DNA from: Phellopilus nigrolimitatus
Lineage: Eukaryota > Basidiomycota > Agaricomycetes > Hymenochaetales > Hymenochaetaceae
Reading direction: 5' to 3'
Assembly: GCA_021029095.1 (NCBI GenBank)
Contig: JAJOHG010000017.1
Span: forward strand, 248,001-312,000
DNA length: 64,000 nucleotides
Shown: piece by piece, positions 24,142-34,215 of the stretch
How the letters are laid out: every line of letters begins with the position of its first letter
How positions within the stretch are numbered: the stretch's first letter is position 1
Program-made: the position numbers and the translations under genes
The notes under the pieces: generated by a model
Told to the model about the DNA's origin: nothing
The model's database searches: none
The model's input: the letters and a program-made list of their open reading frames with translations, nothing else

Positions 24142-26712
24142 TCACCGCGCCTTGCCCTTCTGCGCGGACGCGGGCGGGCGGAAGAGGCTCTTCGGCCCCA
24201 TGCGCGCCATCGCGCACACGAACACGACGACCACGACGGCGAACTGCAGCCAAAGCCAGAGCTCGACGAGCAGCGCGGCGTACTTGTTCGCCGGCGGCGC
24301 GCGGCGCTGCGTCGGCTGCGCACCTCCGGGCGAATCGGCGCGGGGGCCCGCGGGGGAGCCGCCGCGGGAGTGCGGGCGCTCCGGCGGAAACAGCGCGCTG
24401 GCGGAGTCGTCCAGGGACCAGAAGGAGTCGGCGGCGCTTCCGTCTCCCTGCGCGCTCTTGCTCGCGGGCGCGCTGCTCGTCGCGCGCCGGAGCGTCGGGT
24501 ACTTGATCTCCTCGTCCATGGGGAGCGGCGCTTCCGCCTCGCGCGACCCCGGCTGCGACAGCGCGCTCCGCGAGACGCGGCGGGCGCGCGGCAGGGGCGC
24601 GTGCGGCTCGCCGTCGCCGGCGTCGTCGCGCTCCGCTGCGCGGAGGAGCTCCGCGATGCTCTGCGAGCGCCCGTGCGCCGGGGCGAGCGGGCGGAGGCCG
24701 AGCGCGCCGAGCGCGCCGCCCAGCTCGCTCCCGAGCGAGGGCATCGCCGCGCCCCCCGCGCTGTCGTCCGCGGACGAAAAGGAGCTGGACGGCTGCATTG
24801 GGGGCCCGTCGCGGTCGCGGGTGTGCGTTGAGGGCGGCGACGGGGAGCGGGGAGCGGGATCGCGGCGCTCGAGGCCCGGCGGGGAGTCGGACGACCCGGG
24901 CGAGGCGCCCTCGTCGAAGAGCCCGAGCACGGTCTTGCGCGCGCGCTGCTTCGGCGCGTGGTCTCTTCCTGCTTGCCCCGCTGCGAGGCTGTCCATCGAG
25001 CTGAACCTGCGGAGCCTGCTAGGGGAAGAGGTGTCGCTGCGCACTGAGCCATCGAAGTTCAGCGAGGTCTTCCGCCCCAGGGAACGCAGGCGGATCGTCC
25101 GCGTCTTCCTCGGGGGCGTCTCCGGGCCGAGGGCGCTCGGGTCCGCGTCGTGGCCTTCCGTCGCCTCCGCGCTCTCGTCGGCATCGCCGTCGACGACCTC
25201 CATCTCGAGCTCGACCTCGTCGCCGATGAACTCGCACAGGCGGCGCGCCTCGTCCGTCTCGCTCCGCGCGTGGTTCAGCCGGAGGCGCGTGGTGGCGTGC
25301 TGCACGGCGAGCGCGGTGTTCGTCTCCTCGAGCTCGCGGATCTTGAGGAGGAGCTGCGAGACGAGCGCGTGCTCACGCGAGTTCGCGCCGAGGGTGCTGA
25401 ATGAGGAGGGCGAGGGTGAGCCGGGCGTCTTTTCGCCCGGATACGCACTGAGGGGAGATACGGGAGAGTCGAGAGAGGTTTCAAAGGACAGCCGCGACTT
25501 CTGCGGACGCCATTTCGGCGCGAGAGGCGAGGACGAGCTGCCGGGCGCGAAGTCTCTTGTCTCGTCGCTGGCGTCCGTGCCGTCCTGATCCCAGGGCCGG
25601 GTCTTCGCCTTGAGCTCCCTCACCCTCGCCTCGCGATCGAGCTTCTTCCACATGCGGACGAGCTGCTCGTCGAGGCCGCTCGGCAAGCCTCCCAAGTTCG
25701 GCGCGGCCTGGAGCGTCTCCTCGAGCCGCGCGCTGACCGCGCGCGTGGCGTCGAGCTCGCCGCGCAGGCCCTGAATCTCGCGCTCGAGGCCCTGGAGGCG
25801 GCGCTTGCCGGCCTGCTCGGCACGGGCGGCGTCCGTCTCGAGGTCCGCGAGCTTGTTCAGGAGCTCGGCGTTCTGGTCGGCGAGCACGGCCAGCTCGGCG
25901 GGGGTTGCGGAGACGCGCCGCGCGTGCGCGCGCCGCCGCAGAGAAGGGCCCGGGATCTTGGGGGACCACAGCGTGGGTATGGGGGAGGGCATCGGGGACA
26001 TGGATAGGAGTTTGTTGGACGAGGACGGGCTGCGGCTGTGCGCGGGCGAACAGCCAGTGAGGGGCGTCTGAGGGGAGCCCGGGCGAGAGGCGGGGAGGCG
26101 TGAGATGAAGGCGTTGTTCTTGGACTTGAGGGCGGCGTTGCTCTCGGCGAGAGCCTTGCACGTCTCGGACGTCATGTTCAGTTCTGCGTATTTTTTGTAA
26201 GCAGGGAAAGCAGGGTGTGCAAAATGAAACGGACCTTGCTCGCGCTCTCTGATGATGGAGTCCGCTCTCTGGAGCAACTCCTGGAGCTCTTCCTGGGACC
26301 GTTCGTGGACCCAGTCCTCGCCTCTGAGAGCGAGGTCCTCAAAGCGCATGAGCTGGGAGGTTGCGGCAATAGGGGAGCCGAGGAGGGTGGGCAGGCGCCC
26401 AGTTTGGGAGGACTCGTCGATGGAGAGGGCATAGGGGGGCGGGGAGCGCCAGTCGTGCTGCTGGACTGGGGGCGGCGGGGTGGCAGGGGCTGGGATGAGA
26501 CGGGGCTGGGAGGTGGGGCGGCGGAGTTTTGCGGGCGGGAGGGGGCGGGGAGTGGTCGGGAGGTCGTCGGACAGCATGGGGGTCGGTGGCAGGAGGATGA
26601 TCGACGTCGGTGGCTGAACGACGGGCGACGGGCGACTAAGTGCGGGACACCGGAGACCTCGGAAATAGAGACGGCTGGGACGGCGACCTTGAGAATAATG
26701 ATACGACGTCAT
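24142..26712 (-). CDS. coiled-coil protein with C-terminal membrane anchor, function unknown
   Basis: Almost one long exon encodes about 840 residues. The N-terminus is Pro-rich. Charged helices follow: MRFEDLALRGEDWVHERSQE, ELQELLQRADSIIREREQ, a coiled coil from LAVLADQNAELLNKLADLET to LRGELDATRAVSARLEETLQ, and a second helix ALVSQLLLKIRELEETNTAL. Long Ser/Pro-rich stretches separate these. Near the C-terminus a hydrophobic segment (LLVELWLWLQFAVVVVVFVC) with a short basic tail suggests tail anchoring. One 51-base intron (about 26184-26234, GTCCGT...ACGCAG) is a multiple of three and has no stop, so it reads through as PFHFAHPAFPAYKKYA. Two starts are possible: 26712 (used here) and 26577 (MLSDDLPTTPRP). 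The latter leaves more promoter room. GC content far exceeds that of neighbours. I do not recognise the family. Confidence 0.72.
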   Translation of the reverse strand: MTSYHYSQGRRPSRLYFRGLRCPALSRPSPVVQPPTSIILLPPTPMLSDDLPTTPRPLPPAKLRRPTSQPRLIPAPATPPPPVQQHDWRSPPPYALSIDESSQTGRLPTLLGSPIAATSQLMRFEDLALRGEDWVHERSQEELQELLQRADSIIREREQGPFHFAHPAFPAYKKYAELNMTSETCKALAESNAALKSKNNAFISRLPASRPGSPQTPLTGCSPAHSRSPSSSNKLLSMSPMPSPIPTLWSPKIPGPSLRRRAHARRVSATPAELAVLADQNAELLNKLADLETDAARAEQAGKRRLQGLEREIQGLRGELDATRAVSARLEETLQAAPNLGGLPSGLDEQLVRMWKKLDREARVRELKAKTRPWDQDGTDASDETRDFAPGSSSSPLAPKWRPQKSRLSFETSLDSPVSPLSAYPGEKTPGSPSPSSFSTLGANSREHALVSQLLLKIRELEETNTALAVQHATTRLRLNHARSETDEARRLCEFIGDEVELEMEVVDGDADESAEATEGHDADPSALGPETPPRKTRTIRLRSLGRKTSLNFDGSVRSDTSSPSRLRRFSSMDSLAAGQAGRDHAPKQRARKTVLGLFDEGASPGSSDSPPGLERRDPAPRSPSPPSTHTRDRDGPPMQPSSSFSSADDSAGGAAMPSLGSELGGALGALGLRPLAPAHGRSQSIAELLRAAERDDAGDGEPHAPLPRARRVSRSALSQPGSREAEAPLPMDEEIKYPTLRRATSSAPASKSAQGDGSAADSFWSLDDSASALFPPERPHSRGGSPAGPRADSPGGAQPTQRRAPPANKYAALLVELWLWLQFAVVVVVFVCAMARMGPKSLFRPPASAQKGKAR

Positions 26713-26767
26713 TGTCCCGTTCTGGCTTATTTCAAGCCTCCCTCACGTTCACACTCACCTCTCGACC

Positions 26768-27519
26768 ATGAAGATCCTCACCCCGCAACAAGAGGCCGAC
26801 CACCAGCGCGCCGTCGTCTCAGGCGGCGCAAAGGGCTTCTGCGCCGGGCTCGCCGCTGCCCTCCCCGCCTCCTACGTCCTCCAGCGCCGCTGGGCCTACT
26901 ACCGCTCCCTCCCGCCCTCCATCAAGGCCTTCGGCGTCATCATCGTCGCAGTCCCCTCCTTCGTCATCTCCGCAGAGCGCGCAGGCCTCGCCTACGACAA
27001 GTCCCAGTGGTCTGTCCGTCTCCCTTCTTTTTCTTTCTTTCTTAACACGACTGTATGCGCACGCAGGGATGACATCGGCAAGGCCGAGATCGACTCCGTC
27101 GACGCCCGCAACGCCGTCCGCTGGCGGAGCATGTCCGCAAAGGACAAGTTCGCCGACTTCGCCATGCGCCACCAGTACAGCCTCATCAGCGGCAGCTGGG
27201 TCGCCTCCATGCTCGGCGCGTACGCCTGGGTCAGCAGAGACCGCCTTGCGACCCCGCTCCAAAAGGTTCGTCCCTTCTCATTTCAATGTCAATTTTATTA
27301 TTCCGAGGAGATGCTTATGCGCGTCGCGTCTAGATCACCCAGACGCGTGTGTGGGCACAGGGCCTCACGCTGGGCATCATCATCGCCGCCGCTGCCCTCA
27401 CACACGGCCGCGCACACAAGAAGTACATCGACCACTCCTGGCGCGACATCCTCGACCGCGAGGCAGAGGCAGAGGAGGAGGTCCGGAAAAATCATCCAAC
27501 GCCCTCGGCCTCGAGTTGA
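26768..27519 (+). CDS. RCF2: Rcf2-type respiratory supercomplex factor with HIG1 domain (copy 1)
   Basis: Inner-membrane protein that associates with cytochrome c oxidase and III-IV supercomplexes. Three exons; the joins at TG|G (26768-about 27008 to about 27067) and AAG|ATC give a protein of about 200 residues. It begins MKILTPQQEADHQRAVVSGG and contains two hydrophobic hairpins (GFCAGLAAALPASYVLQRRW; IKAFGVIIVAVPSFVISAER) and later the HIG1 pair (QYSLISGSWVASMLGAYAWV; GLTLGIIIAAAALTHGR). The HIG1 signature R-x3-Q is present in ITQTRVWAQG. The Rcf2 landmark RRWAYYRSLPPSIKAFG is shared with the second copy at 30946. End: REAEAEEEVRKNHPTPSASS. The ATG is only 55 bases from the outermost possible start of the divergent gene. 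Confidence 0.86.
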
Positions 27520-28341
27520 AGAAGCGCTGCGCACCGGACTTTGTGCGCGTTTTGAGTGTTGTTTTGAGTATTTGTATGTACATCAGCGTAATGCCCTAAG
27601 ATTTGCCTCCGCTATGATGACGTAAGTCAACTCGCCAAACGCGTCGTTGGTTTTCATTCTTTATTCTCCGTCCTCGAGCACTCAAAGCCTAGGAAAGACA
27701 CTTCTCAAGGAAGCTAGCGTTATAATACGAGTATAAAAGCACGGATCAAGTACTGCAGGCTACGCTTTCACTCGTATCTTCAAAGGCACAAAAGGCACTC
27801 CGAGAAATGGCTGTCGTGCTGTCTTTCGAATACCTGGTGTCCAAAACCTATGGGGATATTGCGGAAAAATGCGGCATCTCTCGGCTGATGTGGAACTGCT
27901 CTCGCTGTGCGGTAAGATGAGGGAGGGTTTTCCGTAGCGTGTCGGCTCTCATCTCTTCGCATATAAACCCCTTGTGTCCTGTGGTTCGCTGTACCTGCCT
28001 ATTGGTTTCTGTACGCGTTTGCCTCAAAACTGACGAGTATTCGCACAAAGAATCGGCATTAGAAGGCTGTATGTCTCCTTCGCCAGGCCCAACAAATCGC
28101 TTTCTCCGAGACAATGAAGAGCTCCCTGCCCCGAGAATAGACTTGCCAGTCATGCTACTGATGATGATCGCACATAACACTTGGAGGTCGTTGGCGGATC
28201 CTGCTGAAGTTCCGCGTTCTCTCCGAATCCTGCATTTTATCAATGCCGTTGGAGTGCTGGCGTCAAGATGAACACCTTAAGTGCTATCTCGCTCTGCTAA
28301 AATCAATTCTGTGCAGTCTGCCTGTTGGTAATACATGGCAT
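27520..28341. other. intergenic region, no gene recognised
   Basis: 822 bases between the first Rcf2-like gene and the acyltransferase-like gene. A minus-strand frame at 27848-28243 (131 codons) has no domain I can name and its composition looks random. A conserved upstream exon of the acyltransferase gene could lie here but I cannot support one. Confidence 0.3.
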
Positions 28342-30285
28342 GAAAGAGTATAAAGCAGAGGCAGTCATCGCTAGGATACCAGCAACTCATTATCCGCACG
28401 AAGCCATGGAAGCGACCAGCGATATTTCTGGGGAGGATTTCATCTTCCATAATGTACACGACAACGTCTATGCTCGCAGATGCTACGGAATGGAGGCGCT
28501 CGCAACTAATCTCCAGTAAGCATTGCCATTCTTTTTCTTTTCTCGGAGCCTTGCGTAAGGACTGACAGAATCCACACAGGGAAGCCGTCGAGGGCATGGT
28601 CATCCTCGTGACCACAGCAGCAGTCTCGATTGACTCCCCGCCACCACGGGAGCCCTTTGAGATTCAAGTGCGCGCGGCGTGGCAGCTTCTGCGGCACCTC
28701 GTTCCCGGTATTGCGTGCCAGACGTCGAAGTTATCCCCGCTCCCCGGACAGTACGAACTTCGCTATGCTGTGCCGCAAACGCTCGGAGACGTCGGTGCTT
28801 GGGTTAATCAAACAGCGTTCATTGATGACAGCGTTGCGCCGATGCACGAAAGGCATGAGCAGCTTAAGAATAATCGGTGGTGGAGCTCCGCCGAGCCGCA
28901 TTACAACGCGGAACTGCACGTCTCTCCGCTCGAGGCGCCTTCAACCTGGCAATTCAGGTACAATAAGTTACATTGGCCACTTTTAGATATGCGAGAGCTG
29001 ACGGTGGTGGTGCAGTCCTTCTTATCACGCACAACAGCATAGACGGGCGCGGCGCATTTGCACTTATGGAGCTACTTTTCGAGTTCTTGACGTCTGTCAT
29101 CGAGAAGAGGGCGCAGCCTACTTCTGAGATCAAGTGGGGCGAGGAGGTCGCGCGGCTTACCCCGCCTGGACCGCTCATACTGCTACTTACTGGAACGGGT
29201 CTCCCTCCAGATTTCCCAGAGGCACTTAGAGGTCAAACAAGAGCCGCTAATTCTCCTCCTGCAATAGTAAGATTTCTTTAGAGTCGAGCGAGACTTCTGT
29301 CTCAGTGTGGTTTCTGACTGTTAACAAGGTTCCCTGGATCATATCTCCGCTCGCGGTTCACGATACAACGTGCAAGGCGACCTTGGATACATTGTCAAAT
29401 TCTCGCCTGAAGTTACTGCGAAGTTGCACGCCGCTTGCAAGAAGCACGGGCGCACAATCACGCAGGTCGTCTCGGCGCTCTTAACGCTCGCGAATGCGGA
29501 GGCCTCCCTCAAAATCGCAGGCCAAATAAGCGATGAGCGATATAAAGACGTGTTGGACGGCTTTTCGAATTCGACACACTTTCTGATCGCGATGAATTCT
29601 ATATGCCATGTGCGCTTTCCGTAACTGAAGAAATTGAAAGATCAGGAACTGACGGATGCTAGTTAGAGGCATAAGCTTCCGGGAGGATACGACTCGTTCA
29701 GGTCGCCGAAGAGTGCACCACTTTGCGCTTCAGACATTATGGAGCTATACCTTGCCGATGGACGCCATTCGCAAGTTAGTGAAAGCAGAAGCGGCGAAGA
29801 AGATCGTACTTCGCGAGGTAAATCATGATGATTTCTGGGGTGGTTTAGTCAACGACGTGGCTGCTGCCTGGAAAGCAGTAGATGTAGGTGTCCACCCTTA
29901 ACCATTTCTTCGATCACCTTTCTCACCGCGACTTAAACAGCCATCTTTGGAGGCCTACTTCACACGCCAGGTCGGCATGCATGCCATTGCCCGCATCTCA
30001 AATCCGAATATGTTCGACATCGTCTACCCTATGATCTCCTCCATCGGGGACCTCAGCCGACTCGACCTCCTCAACGCATACCTCCCGTCGGCGACCCGGA
30101 AGACGCTTACGGTCGAGGACGTGATTGTTTCTCTCCGCTGCCGCAAACCGTTTTTCTTCACGATGTGCTATCAGTACAATGGCCAGCTGTCATTGCACTT
30201 TTGCACAGCGGGCGAGTTCGCAACCGCTGAGTCGTTAAAGCTCGTCGCCGATATCTTCGAAGAGTGGACGACGGCGATTGTTTGA
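28342..30285 (+). CDS. CoA-dependent acyltransferase-like (condensation / alcohol acetyltransferase superfamily)
   Basis: Enzymes of this superfamily use the His of an HxxxDG motif to transfer acyl groups. Here it reads LLITHNSIDGRGAFALMEL (about 29020-29075) after an exon join TWQF|RYARADGGGAV. Other landmarks: RRCYGMEALATNLQEAVEGM near the start, the C-terminal-lobe helix YIVKFSPEVTAKLHAACKKH with GRTITQVVSALLTLANAEAS, and a final block LSRLDLLNAYLPSATRKTLT then PFFFTMCYQYNGQLSLHFCT and FATAESLKLVADIFEEW. The layout resembles fungal alcohol acetyltransferase or trichothecene 15-O-acetyltransferase-like proteins. Introns near 28520, 28960, 29270 and 29900 are supported; the join around 29600-29700 is unclear, and a frame shift may hide there. 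Substrate unknown. It sits between two Rcf2-like genes with no obvious functional tie. Confidence 0.75.
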
Positions 30286-30857
30286 GGCAATCTGCGCAGA
30301 TAGTGTGGCTTGCTATGTACGATATAATGAATTGCTGTTACAACGTTGCATATTGTATGTACGCATTCCCGGAAGTATAAGTAAAACATTGGGGACCCTT
30401 TATGACGTAACATTAGCAGTCTCGATCTGCACGAATTGTTCCCGCCCGGCTGTTCTCGGCTAGGGGCTCTTAGCCAGTTAGTGAAGCTTGCTAAACTCGC
30501 AATCTATGTACATCATGGTAAGGAACGGAGCGGCTACGTATTGTGATACTGTAGTGCTCTAGTCATGATGAGCGGCCGGGTCAGTAAGTACATATAGGTG
30601 GTTCGGTCGTGTATTCGCGGTGATGCAACCCGGTAACAAAGACGGTGTGGATTGAACAGCACAAATACATACATGTCTCTCGCGACCTCCGGACCAATTG
30701 TATCGCGCCGGAGCACAGTCGATTGGCCGAATGAAAGACAGAAGGTTGATACTTGAGAGGACGTGAGAGGCCGCCACCCGGTCGGATCCGTGAGACTGTC
30801 ACCAAGCCTGTCACGTGGGAGCCCGACATGTCCCGCTTCAGAACGTATATTTTACGC

Positions 30858-30875
30858 CCGCCGCCGCCGCCGCCG
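30858..30875. repeat. (CCG)6 trinucleotide run
   Basis: Six uninterrupted CCG units lie about 70 bases upstream of the second Rcf2-like start codon, probably in the promoter or 5' UTR. Confidence 0.9.
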
Positions 30876-30912
30876 CTCAACATAAGTACAGCACGTCGGG
30901 CTGAACAACACT

Positions 30913-30940
30913 CACCACTACCACTACCACTACCACCACT
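30913..30940. repeat. CACTAC-type tandem repeat in 5' leader
   Basis: About four imperfect CAC/CCACTA units end six bases before the start codon at 30946. The position implies it is transcribed as part of the 5' leader. Confidence 0.8.
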
Positions 30941-30945
30941 CAGTC

Positions 30946-31751
30946 ATGAAGGTCAGTGCTATCCCACAATGTTTTGCATTACCGGTCACTCACACTTTCT
31001 TCTCGCAGTTCGTCACTCAAGAAGACATTGACAACCACTCGAAACAGACCCTGCGGGGCATGACCGAGGGCGCGGCCGCTAGTCTCGCCGTTGCGGTCCC
31101 GGGGTCATTTTACCTCCACCGCCGCTGGGCATACTACCGCTCGCTGCCGATCACGATCAAGGCGCTCGGTGTCGTGCTCGTCGTCGCCCCATGTATCGCC
31201 GCTCAGGCCGAGCGCAGAGGTGTCCAGTATGACATGGAGCACAACTGGTACGTCTTCCCTTCTTACGTTTCTGTTCTATCGATATGCTTATATTTACTTG
31301 GAAATTGACAACAGGTCTGGTCCCGCGAAAGACGAGCTTGACCGCGAGGCATCGGAGGAGGACAAACGCTGGGGGAGGTTATCGCCGACGCAGAAGGCGG
31401 GCGACTGGGCGCTGCGCCACCGCTGGCACCTGTTTGTTGCCGGCTGGGCAGCCAGCATGGGCGCGTCGTGGATGATCCTCCGCCGCAACAAGACCCAGAC
31501 GTTCTCGCAGAAGATCGTGCAGGCCCGTGTGTACGCACAGGGCATCGCGCTTGCTGGGCTTCTCGGTGGCGCGACGCTCTCTCAGATGCAGCCGCCGGAG
31601 ATGAAGAAGGAGAACGTCTCCGACCACTCGTGGGCGCGATTAGTGAGTTTTCCTCTTTGTAGTCATCTCTGTTTATTGTACTCATCGCCATCTTCAGCTC
31701 GAGATGCAAGCGAAAGAAGCCAAGGAGATTGAGAGCCATACACACGCTTAG
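30946..31751 (+). CDS. Rcf2-type respiratory supercomplex factor with HIG1 domain (copy 2)
   Basis: Paralogue of the gene at 26768. Exon 1 is only ATG AAG; the intron ends at 31008 and exon 2 continues FVTQEDIDNHSKQTLRGMTE. It shares RRWAYYRSLPITIKALGVVL and the AERRG step with copy 1. Later exons give DELDREASEEDKRWGRLSPT, QKAGDWALRHRWHLFVAGWA and the HIG1 signature with R-x3-Q in KIVQARVYAQGIALAGLLGG. A final small exon encodes LEMQAKEAKEIESHTHA. The two copies differ strongly outside the core, so the duplication is old or one has diverged fast. The same mitochondrial inner-membrane role is inferred; division of labour, for example hypoxic versus aerobic, cannot be told from sequence. Confidence 0.84.
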
Positions 31752-32119
31752 TTTGACATTCACTTTTTGACCGCTCGGATCTTCCTCTACTTATTTAGAT
31801 GTCTTTGCTCACCTTCCATGCCATAAAGATGAGAAATAGAGATAGAGCATTCTCCGCATCATGACGTTCGGCCGTAATGTATCTCTTAGATCTAATGTAT
31901 TCTACCATAATTTGATGTCCCACTCTGCATTGTAATAGTCCGCAATACAATACTTACGAAACTTTCCACTCATTTCAAGGAAAGATGAGTACATTTTAGA
32001 GAAGTATCATATATGGAAGGAGCTTTACCTTTCCGGGGTCAATGTATCACGTGCTCAAACGAGTAATATCGCCTTTGCGATTTTGTACCGCAGGTTAAAA
32101 TCCAGCTCTCGGCTCCGTC
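31752..32119. other. intergenic region
   Basis: 368 bases of AT-rich sequence holding the 3' flank of the Rcf2-like copy and the promoter of the next gene. Nothing specific recognised. Confidence 0.35.
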
Positions 32120-33932
32120 ATGGCTATCGCCTCCTCATCATCTTCGTCAAGCTCAGGCTCTGATTCAAATGTGGTTAAGCTCCCGCTGAAGAGAAAGCTC
32201 GATAATTCAGATCAGGATTCGGACTCTGACGAAAGCAGCAGCAGTTCGAGCGACGAAGAAGAATCAAAAGTACACCATGGCAAGACAAAAGCATCAAAAG
32301 AAAAGGGGCAGATCAAGGTGGTCGAGGGAGAGGATGTGGTCGGAGACGACTTAAATTCGGAAGAAGAGGCAGAGGAGGAAGTAAGAGTACTCTCGCACAA
32401 GGAGCAGCGCCGGCTCAAGAAAAAACAAAAGCTCGCGGATGAGACGTCTGCGGACCCCTCGAATTCCACAGAAGCGGCACGCACCAAGGAGAAGAAAGAT
32501 AAGACCGGTAAAGATGTGCTCCCGAAGCGTCAAAACTCGGTCTGGGTGGGCAACTTGACGTTCCGTACGACGCCCGACATGATGCGCACATTCTTCGAGG
32601 GCGTGGGCGAGATCACGCGCGTGCACATGCCTATGAAGAGCGTACTTGGCGGGGCGGGCCCGAAGGTTGCAAAGGCAGAAAATAGAGGGTAAGCTTCAAG
32701 CTTCCTGTGCGCATTTACTCATCCCTGACATCTTACGTCTGCTTTCCAGTTTTCTTACTTGAATATATAAAGTTTTGCATATGTGGACTTTGCGACGCCG
32801 GATGCGAAGGCCATTGCTATCACATCTGTCCGAGAAGAACCTCGACGGACGGAGACTGCTGATCAAAGACGGTACGTTATGTCTACTTTCGATGTCTTCT
32901 GTCAACTAATTGTCTCCTGCTTTCATAACAGGCGGCGACTTCACAGGCCGCCCCGCCCCCACAAATGCTGCGACCGCAGCCTCTGGCGCTCCCGGAGACT
33001 CGTCAGCCCCCGCCACAGGTTCAAACACCGGCCTCTCGAAGACGGCGCAGAAGATCCTTTCCGTGCAGAAGCAGCCCGCAGGGCCTTGTCTTTTCCTCGG
33101 TAACCTGGGATTCGAGGCGACGGAGGCAAGCATTCGCGGCATGATGGTCGGTCATGCAAAGGCGTTGGCGCAAATGCGCGCGGAGAAAGCCAAGGGGAAG
33201 GGGAAGAAGAGAAAAGAGGGGAAGGATGATGATTTGCTTGATGTGAAACACGAAGAGGACGAGGACGAGAAGAAGGACGGAGAAGACGAGGAAGACGTGC
33301 CTGTAGATATTGACGTAGGCATTAAGAAGGTGCGCTTGGGGACGTTCGAGGACAGTGGATTGTGCAAGGGTAAGCATTAATCTTACTATCGCAATGTTAC
33401 TTCTCGTTCATAGTGTTAACCTCCCACCTTTTTCAAAGGTTCGCTTTCGTCGACTTTACCTCCACAGCGCACGCGACCGCGACGCTGACGAACACGCGTA
33501 ACCACTTTCTCGACGGGCGAAAGCTTGTCGTTGAATATGCCTCGCCTGACGCCGCGCGTCGCGGCGGGCACCGCGAGAAGGGTGCCGGCTGGTGGCAAGA
33601 GCAATCCCCACTCAAAGAGCGTTGGTAGGGCCGCTGAGGGCAGGCGGTCTCCGCGGAAGAAATACGCCAAACGCGAGGACGGGGACGAGGAATCGAAGGG
33701 TGGACGGCTTCCGCGGAGAAAACGGGAGGACCAGCAAGATGGAGGCGGTGAGAACGCTGGCGGAGATGGAGAGGAAGCCGATGTTCCGCGCGCAGACGGC
33801 AAGCGGACGCGCTCGGATGACAAGAGCACGAGGCCATCTAAAAGAACGAAGCCCGGGGCCGCACTTGCGCTCGCCCAGCGCGAAAAGTACGCGATTGTCC
33901 CGAGCGAGGGTACGCGGCTCACCTTCTCGTAG
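32120..33932 (+). CDS. nucleolar RNA-binding protein with two RRMs (Nop13-like)
   Basis: Likely nucleolar pre-ribosome factor. The N-terminus is a Ser/Asp/Glu-rich acidic tract followed by a Lys-rich stretch (HKEQRRLKKKQKL). RRM1 starts SVWVGNLTFRTTPDMMRTFF (RNP2) and continues over an intron to GFAYVDFATPDAKAIAI (RNP1). RRM2 starts GPCLFLGNLGFEATEASIRG, is split by an acidic insert (DEDEKKDGEDEEDVPVDIDV), and reaches FAFVDFTSTAHATATLTN. The C-terminus is basic (RRSPRKKYAKREDGDEESKG). The order RNP2-RNP1-RNP2-RNP1 with a long insert fits yeast Nop13. One-base frame shifts interrupt it near 32825 (before LSEKNLDGRRLLIK), at the RRM2 intron join near 33440, and near 33580. I treat these as sequence errors. 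Confidence 0.82.
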
Positions 33933-34215
33933 GCTTTTCCGAGCAGAATCCACACTGTTTTTGTTTCTTGCTTCTTTCATTTGTTTTCCCATCGTCATTG
34001 GACTTCACTCTAGGTGCACTCGCAACTATTCGACTAGAGTATCTTACGAACACGAAATGCATGTGGACGGAGTCCGACGGACAATCTACTGAGGTATGAG
34101 TGCATGAAGTAAACGAAGCAAAAATTGTGCGAGTGAAATTAATTACGTTGTGAAAAGAAACAAACGAGTAAACATCTGGTTGGTACAAAAAAACATGTTG
34201 CCCTGGAAGTATAGA
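33933..34215. other. convergent 3' flanks
   Basis: 283 bases between the convergent Nop13-like and Tpa1-like stop codons. No feature recognised. Confidence 0.35.

Larger units (their letters stand above)
30286..30945. other. intergenic region upstream of second RCF2-like gene
   Basis: 660 bases. Most of it has no feature I can name. The last 90 bases, next to the gene, hold a (CCG)6 run and a CACTAC-type repeat, listed separately. Confidence 0.4.

Noticed and set aside
23925..25052. 375-codon Arg/Ala-rich minus-strand frame
   Set aside because: It overlaps the supported frame of the coiled-coil gene and is a composition artefact.
24086..25588. 500-codon open frame on the plus strand
   Set aside because: It is antisense to the coiled-coil gene and stays open because of the extreme GC3 bias; the translation is Arg/Ser/Ala-rich with no motif.
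27848..28243. 131-codon minus-strand frame
   Set aside because: No recognisable motif, no splice context, and random-looking composition.
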